DNA of 64,000 nucleotides from JANTGF01 sp033791445. GTDB lineage: Bacteria; Bacteroidota; Bacteroidia; Bacteroidales; VadinHA17. Positions 55,136-64,000 of this stretch are shown piece by piece (within the stretch, counting starts at the first letter, position 1; each line of letters begins with the position of its first letter). The position numbers were made by a program, and so were the translations under genes. The notes under the pieces were generated by a model that worked only from the letters and a program-made list of their open reading frames with translations, was not told the origin of the DNA and did no database searches. The stretch covers positions 1-64,000 of the forward strand of contig JASJGS010000028.1 of NCBI GenBank assembly GCA_033791445.1, given 5' to 3'.

Positions 55136-55621
55136 GGTAACAATGGTATCAAGACTGGTTTCGATGGGATTTATCCAAATTTTTGATTTTAGATAATAAG
55201 GCTTCCTTTCATTGATTTTATTATCAATATAAATTTCTAACTCGCTTTTTGTCATGCCCTGAATTAGTGGTCGATTTACCTTGCTATTCGAAAGTCGAGA
55301 TAACAATACCTCCGAGGGAACATCAAGGTAAACTGTTGATCCTGAGGCATTCATTAAATCCATATTATTTTTGTAGCAGGGGGTTCCACCACCACAGGCC
55401 ATCAGGTAATTGTCGCGTTTAATCCAATCCTTCAGCACCTCCTTTTCAATTTCCCGAAAGCCAGATTCTCCTTTTTCCTCAAATATTTTACTTATGCTCT
55501 GGTTGTGAATCCTTGCAATTTCATCATCGAGGTCAATGAAGTCAACGCCAATATTATTTGCCAGGCTTCTGCCTAACTTTGATTTACCGGCTCCCATAAA
55601 ACCAATTAAGAAAATTCTCAA
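55118..55621 (-). CDS. aroK: Shikimate kinase
   Basis: 167 residues. P-loop MRIFLIGFMGAGKSKLGRSLA (~1-21), shikimate-binding FIDLDDEI (~31) and GESGFREIE (~53), ACGGGTPCY (~75-83) and the lid ending NRPLIQGMTKSELEIYI. It phosphorylates shikimate at the 3-OH in aromatic amino-acid synthesis. The start is TTG at 55621; an in-frame stop lies five codons upstream, and the next ATG lies inside the P-loop. It ends 18 bp inside the convergent VUT gene and follows parC by 12 bp on the same strand. Confidence 0.9.
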   Translation of the reverse strand: MRIFLIGFMGAGKSKLGRSLANNIGVDFIDLDDEIARIHNQSISKIFEEKGESGFREIEKEVLKDWIKRDNYLMACGGGTPCYKNNMDLMNASGSTVYLDVPSEVLLSRLSNSKVNRPLIQGMTKSELEIYIDNKINERKPYYLKSKIWINPIETSLDTIVTSLRYF

Positions 55622-55633
55622 GATTATACTTTT

Positions 55634-58285
55634 TTATAGGTCCAAGGACATTTGAGCGTCATCTTCGGGATCCAACTCTACTTCTTGTCCGGCTTTAAAC
55701 TCTGTTACTTCATCAGTCGGTTCTGGTTCCTTAGGTTCCCATTCTTTTTTAACTACAGGTTCAATTTCATGTATCTCTGACACCTGGTAGTTACTCAATC
55801 TCTTTCCCTTTGCTTTGTAACTCTTTATTCCAATAAATTCTACTACCTCAACAATTTCATTCTGTCTATCCTTGTTTTTGCCGCCAAAACTGATTTCAAA
55901 CCTTGGATACTCGACTTCAGTGATACTTATAAGCCTTGAGTCAGCACGTTCGCTAATAAAAAACTGCTCCCTTTCGGAATCTTCAATTGAAAACCTTTTG
56001 AGGTAATAAAAACTATTTGATCCATCAAAATAAACTACCGAATATACTTTTCCTGGCTCAAACTTTTCGATGATCAAAATATCTTCCTCAAAATGATTTG
56101 AAAGATCAAAACTAGATGTTCTAAAAGTACCACGTTTGGTAACCACCAGAATTAAATCATCCCCGATAAACTCACCCAGGTATTTCCCCCGGCTATCAAC
56201 GTTAAGACGATATACAGCCTCATCAAACCAAATCTTCCTTCCGCCCAGGGTGGATATCCCTTTCTCTTTTAAACTTATTTTTTGAACTGCATACTTGGTA
56301 AGAATGTTACCAACTGAAAAACGTCCTTTAATTGCTAATTCTCCAAAATCAAATTCCAGTATGGGACTTTTCAGACGTGGACGCGGCTTAAGTGCTACAC
56401 GAATCTTTTCCGCCTCTCCATTCGGATTAACACTTAGATATAGAATGCGCGAACCATTTTTTCCTCTTGTCAGGTCATACTCTTTGTCTCTGGTAAGACC
56501 TGAAATGCCGGCCCGCTTTACCATCACTTTACCAGTACGTCCATCCTGATATACAATATTATAAATGGTTCGTGTATCGTTTCTTTTAAAAACGGCAATA
56601 TGGATAATGTTCTTACCCACAAAAGATTTATCAGCTACGCTGGTAATAACATACTTTCCATCTTTTAGGATAACAATTATTTCATCGATATCAGAACACT
56701 CACAAACAAATTCATTTTTCTTCAAAGAGGTTCCCATAAATCCCTCTTTTCTGTCAACAAAAAGCTTGGTATTAACTGCAACAACCTTTGCTGCCACTAT
56801 GGTGTCAAAGTTCCTTATCTCTGTCTTACGTTGCCACTTACCACCATACTTTTTCTTAATATGACGATAATATTTGATTGTATACTCAACAATGTTAGCC
56901 AGATTTTTTTTAATCTGATCCATCTCTTCCTGGATAGATTTAATAATCTCATCGGCTTTTTTTGCATCGTATTTTGATATCCTCTTAATTTTAATTTCAG
57001 TCAGATGAATGATATCTTCCCTGGTAACTTCACGAAGCAATAATTTTTTATATGGATCGAGACCGATATCAATGGTTTCCAACACTGCTTCCCAGGTTTC
57101 GCTTTCTTCAATTCTTCTGTATATTTTTTTCTCAATAAAGATTTTCTCAAGAGATGAGAGATGCCAATTCTCTTCAAGTTCTTTTAGCCTGATCTGGAGT
57201 TCCAGTTTTAAAAGATCAAGTGTATGATCAACTGAGGTCTTCAATAAATCATGAACACTATAAAATACAGGTTTATCATCTTTTATAACACATGAATTCG
57301 GTGAGATAGAGAGTTCACAATCCGTAAATGCATACAGTGCATCAATAGTTTTATCAGGAGAAACACCCGCACCAAGGGAAATATTGATTTCAACAGATTC
57401 TGCTGTATTATCATCAATCTTACGGATTTTGATTTTTCCCTTATCATTCGCTTTTATGATAGAGTCAATCAATGCTCCAGTTGTTTTCCCGTAAGGAAGT
57501 TCGGTAATTACCAGGTTTTTCTTATCAATTTTCTTGATTCTTGCCCTTACCTTAACGGCTCCGCCCCTTATCCCTTCATTGTATTTAGAAAAGTCAGCTA
57601 AACCACCGGAAGGGAAATCAGGAAATATCTCGAACTCTTTCCCTTTCAGGTAAAGAATGGCAGAATCAATAAGCTCATTAAAGTTATGTGGAAGTATTTT
57701 TGAAGCCAATCCCACAGCTATTCCTTCTGTACCCAGTGCTAGGAGTAATGGAAATTTTACCGGCAGGGTAAGTGGTTCTTTATTCCGCCCGTCATAGGAA
57801 AGTTTCCAGTTGGTAGTTTTGGGATTAAAGACAACTTCCAGTGCAAATTTTGACAGGCGGGCTTCAATATATCGTGAGGCTGCGGCCCTGTCACCGGTTA
57901 GAATATTTCCCCAATTTCCCTGGGTATCTATTAATAGTTCTTTCTGTCCTAATTGTACAAGGGCATCACCAATTGAGGCATCACCGTGTGGATGGAACTG
58001 CATGGTAGAGCCAATAATATTTGCCACCTTGTTATAACGTCCATCCTCAAGCCGTCTCATGGCGTAAAGGATTCTACGCTGGACCGGTTTTAAACCATCA
58101 TAAATATTTGGAACTGCTCTTTCCAGAATAACATATGAAGCATAATCCAGGAACCAGTCTTTATACATCCCGGAAATGTGCGCAACTTTATACAGGTCTT
58201 TACTACCCTTATCTCCATTGCCATCAACAGATGTATTAAGCCCTTCTATGTTTTCCTTTTCTGGAAATTCTTTTTGATCTTCCAT
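55634..58285 (-). CDS. parC: DNA topoisomerase IV subunit A
   Basis: 883 residues. Contains VILERAVPNIYDGLKPVQRRILYAMRRL (~54-80), catalytic Tyr in GDRAAASRYIEARLS (~134-145) and the C-terminal beta-pinwheel. It is grouped with ParC rather than GyrA by the adjacent parE and the short acidic tail (EVELDPEDDAQMSLDL). It cuts and passes DNA to unlink daughter chromosomes, with ParE as the ATPase. It is 40 bp downstream of parE on the same strand. Confidence 0.93.
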   Translation of the reverse strand: MEDQKEFPEKENIEGLNTSVDGNGDKGSKDLYKVAHISGMYKDWFLDYASYVILERAVPNIYDGLKPVQRRILYAMRRLEDGRYNKVANIIGSTMQFHPHGDASIGDALVQLGQKELLIDTQGNWGNILTGDRAAASRYIEARLSKFALEVVFNPKTTNWKLSYDGRNKEPLTLPVKFPLLLALGTEGIAVGLASKILPHNFNELIDSAILYLKGKEFEIFPDFPSGGLADFSKYNEGIRGGAVKVRARIKKIDKKNLVITELPYGKTTGALIDSIIKANDKGKIKIRKIDDNTAESVEINISLGAGVSPDKTIDALYAFTDCELSISPNSCVIKDDKPVFYSVHDLLKTSVDHTLDLLKLELQIRLKELEENWHLSSLEKIFIEKKIYRRIEESETWEAVLETIDIGLDPYKKLLLREVTREDIIHLTEIKIKRISKYDAKKADEIIKSIQEEMDQIKKNLANIVEYTIKYYRHIKKKYGGKWQRKTEIRNFDTIVAAKVVAVNTKLFVDRKEGFMGTSLKKNEFVCECSDIDEIIVILKDGKYVITSVADKSFVGKNIIHIAVFKRNDTRTIYNIVYQDGRTGKVMVKRAGISGLTRDKEYDLTRGKNGSRILYLSVNPNGEAEKIRVALKPRPRLKSPILEFDFGELAIKGRFSVGNILTKYAVQKISLKEKGISTLGGRKIWFDEAVYRLNVDSRGKYLGEFIGDDLILVVTKRGTFRTSSFDLSNHFEEDILIIEKFEPGKVYSVVYFDGSNSFYYLKRFSIEDSEREQFFISERADSRLISITEVEYPRFEISFGGKNKDRQNEIVEVVEFIGIKSYKAKGKRLSNYQVSEIHEIEPVVKKEWEPKEPEPTDEVTEFKAGQEVELDPEDDAQMSLDL

Positions 58286-58325
58286 TAATATTATTGTGTT
58301 CTGGTAGCTTTACTATATGACATTA

Positions 58326-60092
58326 TTATAACTCTACCAAATCGTCTTCAAGTCTAAGATTTTCAATTATAAAATCCTGTCTCTCAGGTGTATTTTTACC
58401 CATAAAGAAACGAAGGAAATCTGATACCAGGTCTTCTTTTTTTAGATGAACTGGTTCCAATCTCATATTTTTTCCAATAAAGTGTTTAAACTCATCAGGG
58501 GATATTTCACCCAAGCCCTTAAACCTTGTAATTTCAGGGTTGGCACCAAGGCTCTTAATAGCTTTATCCTTCTCTGAATCAGTATAACAGTATATAGTTT
58601 TTTTCTTGTTTCTAACCCTGAATAAAGGAGTCTGCAGAATAAAGAGATGACCCTGCTTTACCAGGTCAGGAAAAAACTGCAAGAAAAAGGTTATCAATAA
58701 TAAGCGAATGTGCATCCCATCCACATCTGCATCAGTAGCTATTACTACATTGTTATACCTTAAGTTCTCTATTCCATCCTCAATATTTAGAGCAGATTGA
58801 AGGAGATTAAACTCTTCATTTTCATAAACAATCTTCTTTGTTAGTCCATAAGTATTCAAAGGCTTCCCTTTCAGACTAAAAACTGCCTGTGTCTCAACTT
58901 TTCTTGATTTTGTAATGGAACCACTTGCTGAATCTCCCTCTGTAATAAAAATGGTACTTCCCAGGCGATTGTCGTCCTTGGTATTATAGTGTATCCTACA
59001 ATCGCGTAGTTTTTTATTATGTAAACTTGCCTTTTTTGCCCTTTCTTTAGCAACCTTCCGAATACTGGAAATGGCTTTGCGTTCTTTTTCAGAATCCTGG
59101 ATTTTTCTTAACAGAATTTCTGCTGTTTCACTATTCTTATGCAAATAATCATCCAGTGCTTTCTTAACAAAATCAACAACAAAATTCCGCAAAGACGGAC
59201 CTCCCGGGCCTAAGTCTTTTGAACCCAGTTTAGTCTTGGTTTGAGATTCAAAAATAGGTTCTTCAATCTTTATGCTGAATGCAGAAATAATTGAAGCCCT
59301 GATATCGGCAGCGTCAAAATCTTTTTTATAAAATTCCCGAACGGTTTTTACCAGCGCTTCTCTAAATGCTAACAAATGGGTACCTCCCTGAGATGTATGC
59401 TGTCCATTTACAAAAGAATAATATTCCTCCCCATACTGGGTGCTATGAGTAAAGGCTAGTTCTATATCTCCATTTTTTAAATGAATGGGTTCATACAAGC
59501 CAGGTCGGCCCATGTTTTCATTCAACAGGTCAAGAAGACCATTCTTTGAATAATATTTATTCCCATTAAAATTAATGGTTAACCCAGAATTTAGGAATAC
59601 ATAATTCCTAAGCATGGTCTCCACATAATCGGATATATAATGGTAATCCCCAAAAAGCTTCTTGTCGGGAATAAACTTCACCAATACACCATTGGCCTCC
59701 TGGGTTGAAGCAGGGTCTTTGTCATCGATGATTTTACCTTTTGAAAAATCAACTGTTTTTACCTGACCATCCCTGATTGAACTAATAACAAAATTCTCAG
59801 AAAGGGCATTCACAGCTTTTATCCCGACGCCATTCAATCCAACTGATTTCTTAAATACCTTTGAGTCATACTTAGCTCCGGTATTCATTTTTGAAGCAAC
59901 ATCAATCACTTTCCCAAGAGGAATTCCCCTTCCAAAATCCCGCACCTCTACCACTCTTTCCTGAATCCGAACATCAATGGCCTTCCCAAAACCCATCATA
60001 TACTCGTCGAGCGAATTATCAAATACTTCTTTTAATAAAGCATAAATACCATCATCCTGAGAGGATCCGTCTCCCAATTTCCCAATGTACAT
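58326..60092 (-). CDS. parE: DNA topoisomerase IV subunit B, ATG-initiated ORF lacks the conserved first 24 codons
   Basis: 588 residues from the ATG at 60092 (MYIGKLGDGSSQDDG). The GHKL ATPase has EVFDNSLDEY (Asn), DFGRGIPLG, GLNGVGIKAVNALS and KPLNTYG; TOPRIM has ITEGDSASGS and DADVDGMHIRLLL. It supplies ATP to ParC. The N-terminal arm is compromised: the same frame upstream codes for KPRDWREHIRTRPG immediately before MYIG, the conserved ParE start, but is interrupted by TAA (60146-60144). The ATG at 60092 therefore starts within the RPGMYIG motif and loses the N-terminal strap. Either translation begins at a non-canonical codon after the stop or the sequence contains an error. Confidence 0.9.
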   Translation of the reverse strand: MYIGKLGDGSSQDDGIYALLKEVFDNSLDEYMMGFGKAIDVRIQERVVEVRDFGRGIPLGKVIDVASKMNTGAKYDSKVFKKSVGLNGVGIKAVNALSENFVISSIRDGQVKTVDFSKGKIIDDKDPASTQEANGVLVKFIPDKKLFGDYHYISDYVETMLRNYVFLNSGLTINFNGNKYYSKNGLLDLLNENMGRPGLYEPIHLKNGDIELAFTHSTQYGEEYYSFVNGQHTSQGGTHLLAFREALVKTVREFYKKDFDAADIRASIISAFSIKIEEPIFESQTKTKLGSKDLGPGGPSLRNFVVDFVKKALDDYLHKNSETAEILLRKIQDSEKERKAISSIRKVAKERAKKASLHNKKLRDCRIHYNTKDDNRLGSTIFITEGDSASGSITKSRKVETQAVFSLKGKPLNTYGLTKKIVYENEEFNLLQSALNIEDGIENLRYNNVVIATDADVDGMHIRLLLITFFLQFFPDLVKQGHLFILQTPLFRVRNKKKTIYCYTDSEKDKAIKSLGANPEITRFKGLGEISPDEFKHFIGKNMRLEPVHLKKEDLVSDFLRFFMGKNTPERQDFIIENLRLEDDLVEL

Positions 60093-60164
60093 CCCCGGTC
60101 GTGTCCGAATGTGCTCTCTCCAATCGCGGGGCTTAATTCTTTCTTATGAGTAATTTGCCGTCAT
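60093..60164 (-). other. Conserved ParE N-terminal coding sequence with in-frame TAA
   Basis: In frame with parE, ATG at 60164 gives MTANYS, then TAA (60146-60144), then codons for a 17-residue stretch including KPRDWREHIRTRPG up to the ATG at 60092. The pattern M-x(3-5)-Y-x-E-x-x-I-K-x-x-D-W-R-E-H-I-R-x-R-P-G is the normal ParE start, so the stop replaces an expected sense codon, most likely Glu (GAA). Confidence 0.75.
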
Positions 60165-60452
60165 ATATATACTTTCCTTCTAAAAAAACTGTGCAAATAT
60201 AAGTAAATAGAGCTTTTTAGGTATAACTGTTTTTCAACAATGGCTATTATCTTATCAACCAAAAAAAATGAACAAAATTGTCTTTACCTGCTCAAAAGCC
60301 TGTTTTACTTAGACTTAAATGGCCAGTCCTGTGAAATCATCCAACTTGTTGATAAAATCGTGGAGAGAAACTATATAAAATCCATTATCTGGAATTATTC
60401 TTCAGTATCCATAGAAAAAAGGACATATTTTTCTGCTTTCTGAACTTAGACT
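60165..60452. other. Intergenic stretch between parE and MutS-like gene
   Basis: About 288 bp. I see no recognisable promoter, terminator or structured element; a 67-codon plus-strand ORF (60240-60443) has no features and is probably chance. Confidence 0.3.
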
Positions 60453-62279
60453 TTAAGCTTTCCCCTCCTCAATTATCCCCATCTTCTTCATTAAAAATGA
60501 GGCATTCATATTTTTGGTAAGACCTTCATGCAGCTTATAATCAAATACCAGTTGATTATTCTCTATGGTGGAATCAAAGCATTTATTTAAAACAGTGCCT
60601 TTAAATTTATTTTCAAGCTCCCCCAGAGCCAGATCATGAGTAGCAATCAAGCCTGTTCCCTGAAGCTCTACTAAACGTGAAATAACAGCCTCAGAACCAG
60701 CAGTCTTATCCACCGAGTTGGTCCCTTTCAAAATTTCATCCAACAAGAAAAACACTTCCTTCTTCTGACCAATGACATCTAAAAGCGATTTCAATCTTTT
60801 CAATTCCGAAAAGAAATACGATTCATTATTTTGCAAGGAGTCAGTGGTTCGCATACTTGAAAATAGAAATGCAGGTTTGAAAATAAATTTCTCTGCACAA
60901 ACAGGGGCACCCATATGGGCCAATATCAAGTTTACACCAATGGCCCTGAGAAAGGTGCTTTTCCCAGCCATATTAGGTCCTGTTACAATAATTATTTCCC
61001 CTTTTTTATGTATTAGTAAGTCATTATCAACCCGATCAGATTTTGGTATAAGTGGATGGCCCATTTCAACAAAATCCCATTTTGCATTTTCTGAAATTTC
61101 AGGGAAAGTAAAATCCGGATGATTAAAAGCATAAGATCCAAGGCTTGAGAAAGCATCGAACTCTGAAAGTACATCTAACCAGATAGGTATTATTTTGGCA
61201 TATTTTTGTCTCCATCGTTCGAAGCGCATCAAACAGTGAATATCCCATAATAAAAATGCATTTAAAACTATTCCAACAAACACATTGCTCCTTGAATCAA
61301 AGGCATCCAGAATTTTACTCAATTTACCTATCACAATACTTGCTGATTCCTGATCAAAGTATAAAAATTCTCTTTTTTCTTTGAGTAAATCAGATTTAAA
61401 CTCAAAGTTCTCTACCTGCATCAACAATGAATTATACTTTTTTAAAACTTTTAAAGTGTCTGATACTTTATTTTGAAAATACTGCGTCTTCTTCAGCAGG
61501 CTACCCACTATAAGAAGTCCTACAATTAAAAGCAACATTAGTACCTGATAAGGGATCAAACCAGCAATAGTCAGACTTAATATTACTAGAGATAAAACAG
61601 GGAATATATATGCCAGAAGCTTGTAAATATCATGGCTCATTAAATTCCTGGCATTATTTAACCAGGCAGCCATAATTCCCATATCAAGCTGCTCATCCTT
61701 CAATTGTAGGGCATAGGATTGAAAGTCCTGTCGCCACACACTATTTTTTTTCAGTTCCTTGACAGCATTTTGTGCTTTCAGGATATCACCAGCAGATTGT
61801 AGAATTTTAGAAAAGAAATAAGCCAGTTTGGTATTTCCTCCTTCAGTAAATGATCGATTCACAGATTGAAAAACTGATCTGTCGCCAAAAACATCCATAT
61901 CAAAAATGTAAGGATGTGATGAATCTGAATATTCCATTCCATTTTCAAAAGCAGCATAATCACCATTTATACCTCGAAATTCATTTGTGTTCAGCAAAAC
62001 AAGGGCCTGGAAGTGATTTTTCCGGGTAGTGAAGCTTAAACTTATTTTAAGAAGAATTAAAAAACCTACCAGGAAAACAAACGCCAATGCAAAATCAGGA
62101 ATTGAATTTCCTTTAATACCTCGAACAAAAAACAAAATGATCAGTATAAAGGCAATTAGTCTAAACCAGCCTATTCTTCTGATCCAATTCTTTTGAAATT
62201 CTAATGATTTCGTAAAATCAAGAATGTTCTTATCATAATAAGTCCGAAGTTCATCTATGTTTTGTGGGATAGGCTTCAT
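60453..62279 (-). CDS. Membrane-anchored MutS-like ATPase (mismatch-repair-related)
   Basis: 608 residues. Two hydrophobic hairpins (~37-85 and ~225-260) flank a core that leads into a MutS C-terminal ATPase: Walker A TGPNMAGKSTFLRAIGVNLILAHMGAPVCAE (~435-465), SSMRTTDSLQNNESYFFSELKRLKSLL (~475-500) and Walker B FFLLDEILKGTNSVDK (~520). It has no mismatch-recognition domain I or connector, so it is not classical MutS; membrane-anchored MutS-like proteins occur in Bacteroidota with unknown role. Confidence 0.85.
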   Translation of the reverse strand: MKPIPQNIDELRTYYDKNILDFTKSLEFQKNWIRRIGWFRLIAFILIILFFVRGIKGNSIPDFALAFVFLVGFLILLKISLSFTTRKNHFQALVLLNTNEFRGINGDYAAFENGMEYSDSSHPYIFDMDVFGDRSVFQSVNRSFTEGGNTKLAYFFSKILQSAGDILKAQNAVKELKKNSVWRQDFQSYALQLKDEQLDMGIMAAWLNNARNLMSHDIYKLLAYIFPVLSLVILSLTIAGLIPYQVLMLLLIVGLLIVGSLLKKTQYFQNKVSDTLKVLKKYNSLLMQVENFEFKSDLLKEKREFLYFDQESASIVIGKLSKILDAFDSRSNVFVGIVLNAFLLWDIHCLMRFERWRQKYAKIIPIWLDVLSEFDAFSSLGSYAFNHPDFTFPEISENAKWDFVEMGHPLIPKSDRVDNDLLIHKKGEIIIVTGPNMAGKSTFLRAIGVNLILAHMGAPVCAEKFIFKPAFLFSSMRTTDSLQNNESYFFSELKRLKSLLDVIGQKKEVFFLLDEILKGTNSVDKTAGSEAVISRLVELQGTGLIATHDLALGELENKFKGTVLNKCFDSTIENNQLVFDYKLHEGLTKNMNASFLMKKMGIIEEGKA

Positions 62280-62303
62280 ACATTTATTTTCAGGTAGTTT
62301 CCC

Positions 62304-63044
62304 CTATTTTGTTTCCTTTCTCATGTTCTCAAGCTCTTCAGCCATCAGAGACTGAACATCTCTCGACAGGGTTTTTATGTCCTTTCCCAAAAAAGACTCA
62401 ACCGGGATTTCATCCAGAATATTTAACCTGAAATGCTGTTTCCCATGAAATTCAAATCCTTTTGCAGGCAATGCACCTCCTGTGCCGTCCAAAACAATTG
62501 GAATTATTGGGGTTTGTGTCTCAAGAGCCAGTTTGAAGGCTCCCTCCTTAAAGCTTTTTATATTCGTATCCATTGACCGCGTTCCCTCAGGAAAAACTAA
62601 AACAGAAGAACCATCCTTTAGCGTTCGGATGCTATCAATCATCATATGCAATATGCTGGCTTTCCGACCCCTTTGTAAGGCAATGTAACGGTTGGCAGTC
62701 ATATTCCAGCCAATAATAGGAACCCGGAACAACTCTTTTTTTGCAACCCACTTAAATTGGACAAACAATCGATATAAAAGGACAATATCAACAGAGGATT
62801 GATGGTTTGATACCAACACATAAGATTTACCTGGTTTAATTTTCTCCCGTCCCTTGATTGTAGTTCTCCACCATGGCGTTATCCATGTAAAAGTTGATGC
62901 CCAAAAGCAGGAATACTGGTGCAAAATCCACATTCTTTTATCAAACCAGAAAGTCAAAATCCAGATCAGGAAAGCCGGTGGGTATAATAAAACCAGCATA
63001 ATAACATAAAAGAACCAGATAAATATTGATTTAATAAAATTCAT
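62304..63044 (-). CDS. plsC: 1-acyl-sn-glycerol-3-phosphate acyltransferase
   Basis: 246 residues from ATG 63044 (a TTG at 63050 is two codons upstream). One N-terminal membrane segment (~10-30) and the acyltransferase motifs NHQSSVD (motif I, H-x4-D), FPEGTRSMD (motif III) and PIVLDGTGGALP (motif IV). It transfers a fatty acyl group to lysophosphatidic acid to make phosphatidic acid at the inner membrane. It lies between the MutS-like gene (24 bp downstream) and lplA upstream. Confidence 0.9.
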   Translation of the reverse strand: MNFIKSIFIWFFYVIMLVLLYPPAFLIWILTFWFDKRMWILHQYSCFWASTFTWITPWWRTTIKGREKIKPGKSYVLVSNHQSSVDIVLLYRLFVQFKWVAKKELFRVPIIGWNMTANRYIALQRGRKASILHMMIDSIRTLKDGSSVLVFPEGTRSMDTNIKSFKEGAFKLALETQTPIIPIVLDGTGGALPAKGFEFHGKQHFRLNILDEIPVESFLGKDIKTLSRDVQSLMAEELENMRKETK

Positions 63045-63102
63045 TTGCAAATAATCAATTTTGCATTTTATAATGAGTTTACAAAATAAATAAACCTTTC
63101 TG

Positions 63103-64000
63103 TTAAAAGAAAATGGAAATTAACTCTTGCCTGGAAAGCATGGAATCCTTTTCCCTATTAAATGAGCTTTCAAAAACTGTAGTAATAGAAGAGAGCTTAT
63201 GCAATTGGCTAACAAGTGATTTGCCAAGTTGAGTATTGGTCTCGTTATCGTAATAATTCCCTTCTAGAATTGCTTCAGATATAAAACCTCTCTCCACTTT
63301 TAACCAAACTGATAAATATTTCGATCTAATTTCAGTAGTCTTTGAAAAAGTATATGGTGGCGAATACCCATAAATCCAATCCCAGCTACTGTATTTTTCT
63401 TTAATCAGGTCCTGAATTTCACCTAGGTCATGCTGACTGAATACAAAATTTGCAGAATCGACATTGACTTGTTTGATATCATCCATTAAAGACTCCTGAA
63501 AATCTTCGATGCTCATTTCAGTATCCATATAATCGGAAATATTGGTAACCGGATTCCTGATAGATTTTACTGCCTTATCGGTATAGGTGTTGAGATCAAC
63601 CTTCAGGGCCTCAGACAATTTCCCCAACTCAGATGCATACAAAAGTGTACCATGATGCAAAACCCGATTTTTAAAAACATGTTCGGCGTTGCCTGAAATC
63701 TTTCTCCCACTAACTGTTACATTGTTTTTACCTTCAAACTTTGTTTCAACTCCATGTTTAAGAAGCCAATTCTGCACCGGGTCAATAAATTTCTTAAAAT
63801 CTACCAATCTACCTTCCTGTCCTTTTGTAATAAAAGTAAAATTCAGGTTACCCTCATCATGATAAACTGTCCCACCTCCAGATAATCGCCGGGCAACACG
63901 AACTCGATTTTCATCTACAAAATTGTGGTTTATTTCAGCCATGGTATTCTGATGCTTTCCAACAACAATACAGGGCTCATTTCGCCATAGCATAAAAAAA
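63103..64000 (-). CDS. lplA: Lipoate-protein ligase A (5' truncated at window edge)
   Basis: 296 residues from ATG 63993; the frame continues open to base 64000 (codons for Phe-Phe precede MLWRNEPCIVVGKHQN), so the start is outside the window. The lipoate/biotin-ligase core has VVGKHQNTMAEIN, RLSGGGTVYHDEGNLNFTFI and the Lys of SGRKISGNAEHV that contacts lipoate-AMP. It attaches lipoate to pyruvate/2-oxoglutarate dehydrogenase E2 and related proteins using ATP. The C-terminal ~100 residues form the accessory domain. Confidence 0.93.
   Translation of the reverse strand, partial: FFMLWRNEPCIVVGKHQNTMAEINHNFVDENRVRVARRLSGGGTVYHDEGNLNFTFITKGQEGRLVDFKKFIDPVQNWLLKHGVETKFEGKNNVTVSGRKISGNAEHVFKNRVLHHGTLLYASELGKLSEALKVDLNTYTDKAVKSIRNPVTNISDYMDTEMSIEDFQESLMDDIKQVNVDSANFVFSQHDLGEIQDLIKEKYSSWDWIYGYSPPYTFSKTTEIRSKYLSVWLKVERGFISEAILEGNYYDNETNTQLGKSLVSQLHKLSSITTVFESSFNREKDSMLSRQELISIFF

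Noticed and set aside
60240..60443. 67-codon plus-strand ORF between parE and the MutS-like gene
   Set aside because: No signal peptide, domain or conserved-looking motif, opposite in strand to both neighbours; looks like a chance ORF.
60772..61122. 116-codon ORF antisense to the MutS-like ATPase
   Set aside because: Shadow of the conserved Walker-motif region on the other strand.
1..64000. CRISPR arrays, tRNA or rRNA genes, insertion sequences, prophage or integrase genes
   Set aside because: Searched by eye on both strands; no regular repeat-spacer units, no transposase/integrase motifs and no tRNA- or rRNA-like sequence recognised. A tRNA could be missed without a covariance search.

Overview
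The window is an AT-rich chromosomal segment from a member of the Bacteroidota. The evidence is a SusC/SusD pair, a surface protein ending in a type B type IX secretion (T9SS) sorting domain next to a PorP/SprF-family protein, a PorE-like OmpA protein, type III glutamine synthetase, DUF2851 and DUF3109 proteins, and an almost complete absence of Shine-Dalgarno sequences. The best promoter seen, upstream of rpsO, is a TTG-N19-TATCTTTG of the Bacteroidota type. Gene content fits a marine or anaerobic Bacteroidia/Cytophagia-like organism, but I cannot name the genus. Both window edges cut genes: a T9SS adhesin on the left and a lipoate-protein ligase on the right.

Layout. 1-7741 (+): a cell-surface locus with a beta-helix/HYR adhesin, a PorP/SprF protein, an unknown secreted protein and a giant Reg_prop hybrid histidine kinase without an output domain. 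7979-10564 (+): an RDD membrane protein, a Fer4_19-CDGSH fusion, a stand-alone CDGSH protein and arginine deiminase. 10619-23101: mostly minus-strand housekeeping genes (sucC, an OmpA/TPR lipoprotein, a deoxynucleoside kinase, prolyl oligopeptidase, pnp, rpsO, a K+ channel, DUF2851 and a small PspC-like ORF), with trmH on the plus strand. 23480-31397 (+): a small secreted protein, then a SusC/SusD locus with two lipoproteins and a roughly 600-bp leader full of structure, including an orphan minus-strand terminator. 31455-46890: pyrF, prfA and purM in that order on the minus strand, separated by accessory genes (M14 carboxypeptidase, FtsX-type permease, sensor kinase, small membrane proteins, a frameshifted secreted protein, a TPR protein, and a two-gene membrane/lipoprotein unit). 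47060-64000: almost all minus strand, with a PorE-like protein, type III glutamine synthetase, an M20 dipeptidase, DUF3109, aroK, parC, parE, a membrane MutS-like ATPase, plsC and lplA, plus a plus-strand VUT (queuosine-precursor) transporter.

The most notable observations are: (i) parE carries an in-frame TAA at codon 7 of its conserved N-terminus, so the only intact ATG-initiated ORF begins inside the conserved RPGMYIG motif; (ii) a conserved-looking secreted protein is broken by a frameshift in an 8-base homopolymer; (iii) the susC leader has an orphan minus-strand terminator, an upstream promoter-like sequence and mutually exclusive hairpins, suggesting a cis-antisense small RNA; (iv) an unusual Fer4_19-CDGSH/CDGSH/arginine deiminase cluster; (v) a strong Shine-Dalgarno upstream of prfA in a genome where nearly all other starts lack one.
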